A stretch of DNA of 64,000 nt, taken from the NCBI GenBank assembly GCA_024036415.1, contig JAMWET010003610.1, forward strand, positions 693,447 to 757,446, read 5' to 3'. Below are positions 55,170 through 64,000 of the stretch, in pieces (position 1 is the stretch's first letter; every line of letters begins with the position of its first letter). The notes below the pieces were generated by a model. The model was not told the DNA's origin. It worked only from the letters and a program-made list of their open reading frames with translations, and made no database searches. Source of the stretch: Prochilodus magdalenae (Eukaryota > Chordata > Actinopteri > Characiformes > Prochilodontidae). Made by a program: the position numbers and the translations under genes.

Positions 55170-57080
55170 CTACAACAGTTTCAGACTTTTAATTAGAACA
55201 CAGATCAAGTGAAATGATCCTTTGACAAAGTACACTACACAAGTAGTTATCGCTTATGAAGGCTTATAACTTATGAAATCAGAAATCCAGAATCTCAAAT
55301 TATTAGAATATTGAGCAAATTAACTATTTAAACAGTATAAATACTGTATATAATAAAATAATGTTGGTTGGTTTAAAAACTTGGTAGAGCCTTAGAAGAT
55401 TGGACTGAGGTTGGTGTCAGTGCATCGAGAAATACTAACCCACAGACTACAACTGCCATGTTCCTAATATAAAGTCACATCACAGCATCACAACATTGGT
55501 AGCGTCATTACCTGGGGCCTAAAGTAATAAAAGACTAAATGGAGTAATCGTTCAGGGAGGTTAGAGCAGAATTAACAAACTGTGTTTCTTGCTCCCAACT
55601 TGAAGATACAGTGCAAAGTCAGAGACCAGCCAATCCATTTATTTTTCGTTTCCCATCAAAGCAGCCATTAAGAAACGGTTTAGTGCCATTTACAGCACCA
55701 GGAAAAGAGCATTCATGTTCATAGGTTTCTTCTCCAAACCTGAAAGGGACCCTTTAGGTCAGCAGCAAAGTGGTGTTGGACATAGACCTTTTAAGTAGTT
55801 TGGGTATAAAAGTGGACAGTGGCAGCACAGCAGGACCTAAGAAGGGACTGACCGTCCATATGAAGTGGCAAATTCTTGTGCTGCTCAAACACTGCGGGGA
55901 ATCATAAAAAACCATACACCAGCTTATGCAGAGTTCTTGGTTGATGAATACAATGTTTGCCATGGAATTATTGTACAATGATTGGAGAAGAGAAAAACCA
56001 TCCGAAATTCCACAGTGGAATTACCGAGTATACTCACATTTCAGATGGTATGGTTTTATTTGGTTACAGTTTACTGTTTAAAAACAGCAGCCCCATTGGT
56101 TTAAATAATTCACAGACGGTTACTTTTATCCAGAAATCAAAGATAGGCCATTTTTACAGACATTGGGACATGTTCAAGTATCCGAGGCAGGCTTCCTCTG
56201 TGAATAACTGGCCTTATGGGGTTGATTAACCCCTTTAGGGGAGCAATCTGTTAAGGTGACTTAACAGAAAAATGCATAGTTTCCTCCTCACCTGTCTTCA
56301 GTTCTTACCAGCCTTAGAGCATCTCTCCAATGGTGGGAAGCAACACCAGCGTTTAACTCTTCTTTGCTTCTATTTATATCACTTTCCCATAGTATGTTCA
56401 TCGCACTAATCAATTAGTGGAAGTACTAAAGTGGTGTTACAAGATGGGAGGGGACTGAGGCTAGATTGTTAGCATGCTACATTAGACACCATGATGCATA
56501 GATGTCCTGAGACCTACCATCAAAAGTTTATTTCGTCACATTTCTGTTACTGATTTTAGTTTGTTGTACATTGTTCATGTGTTTAAACCAAGGCATTGCC
56601 CGATATTAAGCCTCCTTGTATGTTGATGGACCTTCTTAATGCTCCTCCGCCACCTATGCTTTCTTGTGTACCTACAGTTCCAAGGTTGGACAAAGTTTTA
56701 CGGAGAAAAGTTGACATAAATTCACTTTGGTTATATGAATTCAATTATATACTAACCATAACATAAACACATCAGTTTTCCAATTTAAAAATGATACACT
56801 GTAAAGAGAAAAGGAACTAGGCAGGTTAGAAATTGACAGCGGATTTGCCACCGGTGGTAAACATTAGCTTGGTAATTTATAATTACACTTGGGACTGCGT
56901 GGACACAGTTACCTCATTACGAGTCTAAATAAGAATTTTTTTGCCACCAACTCCAACCTTGGTCCAACCTTACCACGTTTGCAACAGTCTGTGGGCAGAG
57001 TGTGCGTAGGTCAAATTCCTCATTCTCAAAACTATTTCTTTATACACATAAGCCGCTAAAGGCATCGAAGATTACAGAGT
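55170..57080. other. No recognised feature apart from one repeat
   Basis: This is where the next u2af2 exon upstream (KYWDVPPPGFEHITPMQY in human) was sought on the minus strand and not found. A dispersed repeat copy lies at about 55608-55700. Confidence 0.5.
55608..55700. repeat. Dispersed repeat copy B
   Basis: CAGTGCAAAGTCAGAGACCA is close to the reverse complement of the end of copy A near 37680-37705, so the two are inverted copies of one family. Confidence 0.4.
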
Positions 57081-57207
57081 ATTACGCCTCAAGGTGTAAT
57101 TGCAGGATTCATAAGCCTACAGCTTAAAGGGTTAACCCTAGTCGTCTTTTTGCAGAGGCAAACTGTAAGACTGACCGTTCTCCACTGAAGCCTCCATGTC
57201 CTGTGGC

Positions 57208-57531
57208 CTACACCAGAGCACATGTTTGCCGAGGCTGGCGAATGGCCCAGACCAGAAGCTCTATTCTGCCCCTGGCAGCGCACAGATTAGGCCTGTAATT
57301 AACAGGCCTGGGTTTGGAACCGGGCTTTGTTTTAGAAAATGGAGATGGAGGTGGTGGTGGTGGGGGTAGTGATTCGTCATCTCTGGTTTGGAACAGCGCA
57401 TCTCCAGCTTCGATCGCCAGTGCTGGTGTTGGCTTATAACTGCAGCATGGAGGAACGAAGAGAGGAAGAATGAGATAAAAAAAAATGGTTGAAGAAGGTG
57501 TTTGAGGGTACTGTACACAAGGAGGGACCAC
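57208..57531 (-). other. Uncharacterised proline-rich ORF
   Basis: A 107-codon minus-strand frame has a run of seven Pro (ESLPPPPPPPSPFSKTKPGS). The Pro run comes from a GGT/GGA trinucleotide repeat at about 57335-57368. The region is GC-richer than its surroundings. No splice structure or family is recognised, so I do not claim a gene. Confidence 0.2.
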
Positions 57532-57599
57532 GGAAGGTGCCGGACGTGCAGTGTAACCAGGGTGTTAAAGACGTGTTACAAAAACAACGTACACCCATG

Positions 57600-57601
<2 letters not shown>

Positions 57602-57632
<31 letters not shown>
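57602..57632. repeat. Poly-A tract
   Basis: An uninterrupted run of about 31 A, which could be the tail of a retroposed sequence to its left or a simple repeat. Confidence 0.9.
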
Positions 57633-57634
<2 letters not shown>

Positions 57635-58082
57635 AATGTAGAATTCACTTCAGATACCAGTATCTTTTTTGTTTTTCCATTGAGATCCCCTTTATGATGA
57701 TTGTGTGGATTATATTTTTTTTAAGATCATTTTTTCTCTTGAAATTGGCAGTTTTTCTGTACCTTTAAGACTGATAATATGTAAAAGACCTCTCTTCTGA
57801 TTGGCTACCCTGAATTGTGCATCATACAAAACATAGTCTAGGCTGAAACACTCTATTGAACTTCAGTGTGTATGGACCCAAACCCCTGGTTAGACTGTGC
57901 TTGTGACTCATGAGACTGCTTTGCTTCGCTGTACATGTGACGAGAGCAAACAGTGAACACCATTGGCAGATGACAATAACAACAGGAATACATGCATGCA
58001 GGACTGTCACGATGACTGCCCAATTGTCTTGACAATCGTGTCATGAAGTGACTCAGAATGGCAGTGGGTTCATCTTCTTCCA

Positions 58083-58463
58083 GTGACGAGGTCCCGCTTT
58101 TGTCTTTGTGAGATGACTAATGAACCTGTGTGTGGAGGCACCATGGTCAGACATGGCAAGATAAACTTGGTGTTTGCCATGCATCCCACCTCCACACCTC
58201 TAACCACAGCATCTACAGGAACATTCAGGCTGCAAGGGATGGATTTATCACAGGACTCAACCAGTCAGCCATTAAGAACCTATAACAACTCCCATGCTTT
58301 CTGGCATGTTGCATTAGCAAACTATGTTGTGGCCCGATGGCATACTGAAGAGACACTACTTCTGCATTCTACTGTAGCTAGCAAAAATTATTGCCCCTGT
58401 CAGTCTAACTGTCCTATCATCATTTATCGTGTGGTGGGAAGGGACAAGCCAGAAGGATGGTGA
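58083..58463 (+). other. Uncharacterised 126-codon ORF
   Basis: A plus-strand open frame starting MTRSRFCLCEMTNEPVCGG and containing AFWHVALANYVVARWHTEET. I recognise no family. A following frame at 58457-58657 is also open. It may be a fragment of an unidentified repeat. Confidence 0.2.
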
Positions 58464-59134
58464 TCCCTGACCTTCGCTCTGATCTTGCTTCGTTCCCAAC
58501 AGCAAACTACAGTCTGACACTTCCTTCTGGGTGCAACTATTCTTCTGATGATGTAGTGTATGTAAAAACAGTTAACGTTTATGACACAGCTGGCTGCCTC
58601 TATAAACAGGCATGGTCAAAAACAGCAATTATATCTTTGCTGATATACACATCATGAATCTGATTGACATGGACGTTTTCTTAGGACTTCTTCTAACCAT
58701 ATTGAACTACATTTACAAAGGATCCTAGGATGATGTTGGTGAATGAGGTCCAATGACTTCAGAGCAGATTGTTTTGCAGCTTATTTTCCAGCTCTGCTGA
58801 TTTTTAACACTTTAACTCATACTAAGAAAATTCTCCAGGAGACCCCCTGCAGATGTGTTTGGAGCAAAGGTCTGTTCTATCTATTACAACAGTAGAGAAC
58901 ACTTGTGAAAACAAAACAAGTTAGAAGTGTGATAACACAAAAAGTGTTCTGTGTAATTTAAAACATCATTTTGGAGAGTGTTGTAAAGTCTGTTTGGTGG
59001 GCGAAACGCTTTGCTCATATTAATAGTACAGCTGACTGAAACTGTTCACAAAGCCCATGCAGAATGCAAAACGTTTTCCACCCTCCATCCACCCTCAAGG
59101 CCTAACCAGAACGATAGTCCAGAAAAAGACTCTG

Positions 59135-59210
59135 TCTCTCTCTCTCTGCTCTCTGCCTCCCTCTCCCTCGAATTCTCTTTCTCTCTCAGTCGCTCCTTCT
59201 TTTTTTTAAA
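59135..59210 (+). repeat. CT-rich low-complexity tract
   Basis: Runs of TCTCTC and CTCCCTCTC. A similar pyrimidine-rich stretch lies at about 59755-59910 and produces the Arg/Glu/Lys-rich minus-strand ORF at 59594-59923. Confidence 0.7.
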
Positions 59211-60257
59211 CAGTCTGTTGTGCAGCGTTCACTGTTTTATGAGGCATTGTTAAAAATGATGGGCACACAGAGAATTTATAATAGCAATCCCACTTTATTT
59301 TGTTATCCTTAAGTGCTCTTTCGACAGATAATTTGGATGAAACTGGTCCCGATTCGGAGCGCTGTTAAAAACAACAGAGATTAAGTGCACTTGGGTTAAT
59401 CTCTTCGCTTCTTGAGGGGGATAGGGAGCACTCTGGCCCATGGTAAACTTGTGGAGTGGGGCGGAAGGGGAGGCAGTTGGCTGAAAGCTGGGCTAGATTG
59501 TGTCAAACGTGAGCTGTATTGGGGGAATAGTACCCGTAGCATGTCGGACCGTTCAGCGGCCGGTCCCCCACTTCTCCAATCTCTTTATCTGCTCTAATCC
59601 ACAGCCATGATTTGCTGAAGAATCGGCAAATGGATAGGTGACAGGGTGAGGAAATGAAACGATGAGCGATGAGTTAACGGCCAAAAAGGCACGTCAGGAA
59701 ACATGCCACAGGGGAAGCAGTGTGCGCTGTACCTGACAGGAGTTACAGAACCGTTCAGTTTTTTTTTTTTGGTGTTTTTTTCATTCCTCACGTTCGCTGC
59801 TCTCTCTGTGACTTTCACTCTCTCTCTCTCCTCTGTGGCTCTCTGTTCTAACTTCAGTCTATCATTTTTTCTTGCCGGGCTTTCTCGTTCATCTTCTCCT
59901 CTGTGTTTTCCTTTATTCCGCATTCGTAAACTCTAGGCAACAGAAGGCTGAAATGATATTGCTTGGCTGAAAAGAAGCCATTTGACAATAATGCTTCCAC
60001 AGATTTTGCCAATGCAAAATTGCTAATCCTGCAAATATAAAAACCAAACACCGACAAATGTCTTTTTTAAATGTTGCAGGATAGTAAACCACTTCAGGAA
60101 TGTGACGCTGTGTTGACTAACAACCGAAACTGCTATTTGATGCTGCTAAGGCACACAGATTTATGGCAGGCATCACTGGATACTTACAGTTACACGTCTT
60201 GCTAAGATTGCCACAACTGCAGTTTTGTCAGTAGTTTGGCTATCCACACATTTGTTT

Positions 60258-61287
60258 TTATAAACATGGCCAAATGTTTGTGGACACCATTCATATTTAT
60301 TATTGACTTGTTTTGTTAACAGGTGTATGAGTCCATCCCGTAGTCGTGTTTTGCTCCATAGACAACCCTTGACAGGGTCAGTAGACTGGGTCATACTTTA
60401 TAGGTTTTTATTGAATGCCACCTTTGCTAGAAGTCAGTTTGTGAATTTTCCCCTGCTAGATCTGCCCCAGTCAACTGTTAGTGCTATTACTGTAAAATGG
60501 AAGGAGCAACAACAGCTTAGTCATGAAGCAGCAAAAGCACGTTGCAAGCCTTATCTGTCCTCAGATTTCACAATTGTCTATGGAAACAGTATCAGCACAA
60601 GAACTGTACATCAGGACTTTCATAAAATGGGGTTCCAATTACCCAGGCATTTTCCAAGGCTTTCCAAGGGTACGATCACTAGCATTGCAAAGCATCAGGT
60701 GAGGTGGTGCAAAGTAAGTCACCACTGGACTTAGGAGTATAGAATAGAACTCACACTTTGCAAATCTGATGGATGATCTGGGTTTGATGGATTCCAGGAG
60801 AACAGTCTACCTGAATGCACTGTGCCAGCGGAAAGGTTTGGTGGAGGAGGAATAATATTCTGGGACACTTGGTTAGGGTTTTTAGTGGGTTTCAGTAAAG
60901 CATGAGACTTTTTAGAGAATTTTATTACTTCCTGTGTCGCACAGTTTTGGGAATAGGCTACTGTCTTGTTCCTGCACGTGACTATTAAAGACATGGTGTT
61001 TGAGGAGCCTGAGCGTGGAAAAAAAAAACAGCAGTGGCCTGCGCCAGAACCTAGCTAGCCCCCACTGGACACCTTTGAGATGAAACTGAAAGCCGTGATG
61101 ACCTGTGAACCAAACCTGTCCTATTCAACATCAGTGCCATCATACACAGAGAGACTCCCATAAACACACTTTAAAAATCTCATAGCAGTCAATCCCAGAT
61201 TAGATTCTTTTATAACAAACTTATTAATGCCCATAGTGGTGTGATGGTTTCTAGTGTTGTGTCCACATACTTTTGGCCATATAGTGG
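60258..61287 (+). mobile_element. Degenerate Tc1-like DNA transposon
   Basis: The left end ATGGCCAAATGTTTGTGGACA and the right end in reverse complement TATGGCCAAAAGTATGTGGAC are matching inverted repeats. Inside, on the plus strand, are transposase pieces: LLDLPQSTVSAITVKWK, SISTRTVHQDFHKMGFQLP and VRWCKVSHHWT in one frame at 60303-60734, then decayed FANLMDD and YLNALCQRKGLVEEE pieces. The DDE triad is not readable. It is about 1.03 kb, shorter than the roughly 1.6 kb usual for intact copies. Confidence 0.88.
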
Positions 61288-62250
61288 AAGCTATTTTTAT
61301 TTATCAAGTAAAATACTAAACAGTTGCCTGCTCTGCACACCGTGATACAACACCAATGAATCTTTCAGAACAAGATGTATTCACTGACTGCTGACCAAAA
61401 ATCACACTATCCTGTCCAGCGGATCGAACTGTGGGCAGAGGCCTAGCCTCGGGAGTCCCATTTTGGTGGAAAGTCTGAACTACCTGAGGTGGACCTATTT
61501 ATTGGTGCATACTATTTTTCACAATATATTTTTTGCACACCAGTAAGAACTGCCATAGTACCCTCATGCAGCGAGTGGGACTCTTCCAGCACTGTACAGT
61601 TCCGCACTGAACACTAAAAGCTCAGCTCAGCATTTTGGCATTACATGTAAAATAAACCTGGACTGAGCCATAGTAATCCACATGTGGTGCTAAATGTGAC
61701 ATTAGAAAGAACAGTCTTTTAGATAAACATAACCAAATACAACAGACGTGCTAGTTTATCTGTTACATTTACAGCCTCATTTTTCATGGTTTTTCAGCCC
61801 GGAACAGCCAGGTGGGCAAAGTGATTGTAGCTAATAATGTGATCTATTTGGATAAATGGATGAAGTGTGCTCTGATCTTATATGGAAGAGGAACAAGGCA
61901 AAGCTAAAGTAATAAAACTGAGGTAGTAAACCTTTTTTTGGTTTTTTTTTTCACTTCTAATAAAGATTTATTTAGTCAGCTACAGGTTTGGCACGTTTTT
62001 AGAAGATTGTCGAAAGCAAATCAATTCAGCTGAGAAAACTTGTTACATATGTGTGCTGTTGATTAATACCACAAGCCCAGTTTTAACATCACCCAGCACG
62101 TGTTCTCGAACAGCCTAAAATGAAACCCTCGCTGGTAAAACTTGTATTTTCTGTTGTGGGCACGATAGAGATGCACTCAGGACCTCCTTTCACTTTTAAA
62201 CCAGGCGCTTCAGAAGGAGGAGTCTAAATGTTTGAACAGCATGTAGTTTA
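61288..62250. other. Spacer, nothing recognised
   Basis: No exon, RNA gene or clear repeat was seen between the Tc1-like relic and the minisatellite. Confidence 0.5.
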
Positions 62251-62254
62251 ATCC

Positions 62255-63990
62255 CAGAATTGGTGGAGGAGTCTAATGTTGAACAGCATGAGTTTATCCA
62301 GGTGGAGGAGTCTAATGTTGAACAGCATAAGTTTATCCAGGTGTAGGAGTCTAATGTTGAACAGCATGAGTTTATCCAGGTGTAGGAGTCTAATGTTGAA
62401 CAGCATGAGTTTATCCAGGTGTAGGAGTCTAATGTTGAACAGCATGAGTTTATCCAGGTGGAGGAGTCTAATGTTGAACAGCATGAGTTTATCCAGGTGG
62501 AGGAGTCTAATGTTGAACAGCATGAGTTTATCCAGGTGTAGGAGTCTAATGTTGAACAGCATGAGTTTATCCAGGTGTAGTAGGAGTCTTAATGTTGAAC
62601 AGCAGTGTTTTATCCAGGTGGAAGATCCTAATTTGTGAACAGCATGAGTTTATCCAGTGTAAGGAGTGCTAATGTTGCAAAACAGCATGAGTTTATCCAG
62701 GTGGAGGAGTCTAAATGTTGACAGGCATGAGTTTATCCAGGTGGATGAGTCTAAATATTCAACAGCATGAGTTATCCAGGTGGAGGAGTCTAATGTTGAA
62801 CAAAAATGGGTTTAATCCAGGTGGAGTAGTCTAATGTTGAACAGCATGAGTTTATCCAGGTGAGGAGAGTCTAATGTTAACAGCAATGAGTTTATCCAGG
62901 TGTAGGAGGTTAATTTGAACAGCATGAGTTTATCCAGGTGGAAGGAGTCTAATTATTCAACGGCCCCATGAGTTTGTATCACAGTTGGAGGAGTCTAATG
63001 TTGAACAAAATGGTTTTATCCAGGTGGGAGGGATTCTAATGTTGAACAGCATGAGTTTCATCCAGAGTGGAGGATGTCTAATGTTTTGAACAGCATGAGT
63101 TTATCCCGGTGTGAGGAGTCTAATATTAACAGCATGAGTTTTATACAGGTGTAGGAGTCCCCTAATGTTGGAACATGGATGAGTTGATCCAGGTGGAGGA
63201 GTCTAATGTCTGGAACAAAATGTGTATGTATCCAGGTGGAGGATTCTAATGTTGAACAGCATGAGTTTATCCAGGTGGAGGAGTCTAATGTTGAACAGCA
63301 TGAGTTTATCCAGGTGTAGGAGTCTAATGTTGAACAGCATGAGTTTATCCAGGTGTAGGAGTCTAATGTTGAACAGCATGAGTTTATCCAGGTGTAGGAG
63401 TCTAATATTCAACAGCATGAGTTTATCCAGGTGGAGGAGTCTAATGTTGAACAGGATGAGTTTATCCAGGTGGAGGAGTCTGATGTTGAACAGGATGAGT
63501 TTATCCAGGTGGAGGAGTCTAATGTTGAACAGGATGAGTTTATCCAGGTGGAGGAGTCTAATATTCAACAGCATGAGTTTATCCAGGTGGAGGAGTCTAA
63601 TGTTGAACAAAATGGGTTTATCCAGGTGGAGGATTCTAATGTTGAACAGGATGAGTTTATCCAGGTGGAGGAGTGTAATGTTGAACAGGATGAGTTTATC
63701 CAGGTGGAGGAGTGTAATGTTGAACAGGATGAGTTTATCCAGGTGGAGGATTCTAATGTTGAACAGGATGAGTTTATCCAGGTGGAGGAGTCTAATGTTG
63801 AACAGGATGAGTTTATCCAGGTGTAGGAGTCTAATGTTGAACAGGATGAGTTTATCCAGGTGTAGGAGTCTAATGTTGAACAGGATGAGTTTATCTGAGG
63901 GGAGGAGTCTGATGTTGAAAAAAATAAATGTATATGGAGGGGGGTGAGGAGTCTTAACATTGAACAAGGTGACATTTGAACAGTAATGTT
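62255..63990. repeat. 39-bp minisatellite, about 42 units
   Basis: The unit is close to GAGTTTATCCAGGTGGAGGA + GTCTAATGTTGAACAGCAT (39 bp). Because 39 is divisible by three, several frames on both strands stay open. Examples are 62248-62562 and 63203-63967 minus and 63222-63947 and 63431-63826 plus; they encode 13-residue repeats such as VEQDEFIQVEESN. Positions 62580-63235 are much more irregular, with 1-4 bp insertions and losses. GAACAGCAT units dominate on the left and GAACAGGAT units from about 63440. It fades at 63900-63990 but similar words reach the window end. Confidence 0.95.
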
Positions 63991-64000
63991 GAACATAATG

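Noticed and set aside
57208..57531. Proline-rich ORF considered as a u2af2 5' exon
   Set aside because: The N-terminal part of U2AF2 has no such segment, and the Pro run comes from a trinucleotide repeat. No matching splice phase.
59594..59923. Minus-strand ORF rich in Arg, Glu and Lys, considered as the RS domain of u2af2
   Set aside because: It lacks SR dipeptide runs and the conserved MSDFDEFERQL start, and it arises from a pyrimidine-rich low-complexity tract.
62248..63967. Long ORFs of 104-254 codons on both strands
   Set aside because: They are frames kept open by a 39-bp tandem repeat. Both strands are open over the same bases and there is no gene context.

Overview
This is vertebrate nuclear DNA, almost certainly from a ray-finned (teleost) fish. 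Genes are split into many short exons with GT-AG introns. Introns and spacers are AT-rich and carry several Tc1/mariner relics, TA-flanked MITEs, a broken non-LTR retrotransposon and many micro- and minisatellites. I could assign no species. Coding sequence was found by translating exons on the minus strand, checking splice sites and reading phase, and comparing with what I remember of the human protein families; no search was run.

Three protein-coding genes lie in tandem, all on the minus strand. (1) prpsap1, 2885-13952: 10 coding exons joining in phase to exactly 356 codons plus stop, so it looks complete. It encodes a non-catalytic regulator of PRPP synthetase. (2) mprip, 17791-44102: 22 coding exons, about 1,606 codons, with an actin-binding N-terminus, two PH domains, a basic segment, one exon of about 1.9 kb and a C-terminal coiled coil. 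It encodes a scaffold linking RhoA, myosin phosphatase and actin. (3) u2af2, 46517-55169: eight exons covering RRM1, RRM2 and the UHM (RRM3) of the large U2AF subunit. The RS-domain and start exons were not found before the window end. The exon carrying the RNP2 motif of RRM1 has two small insertions that break the frame.

Layout: 1-1300 no gene; 1300-2884 probable prpsap1 3' UTR; 2885-13952 prpsap1; 13953-14280 its promoter region; 14283-15205 a minisatellite; 15484-16700 a LINE relic on the minus strand; 17791-44102 mprip; 44103-44245 its promoter with a GC box and inverted CCAAT boxes; 44880-45060 a separate CpG-rich patch with a perfect YY1 motif and a short plus-strand ORF; 46517-55169 u2af2 with a Tc1-like element in one intron; 55170-62250 mostly non-coding with a second Tc1-like relic; 62255-63990 a 39-bp minisatellite that runs up to the window edge.

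The three genes do not form one pathway: they act in nucleotide supply, actomyosin control and splicing. No previously undescribed multi-gene system was found. The items most worth checking are the broken u2af2 exon, the large mprip exon with a C2HC-like motif, the YY1/CpG patch at 44.9 kb and the 39-bp minisatellite.
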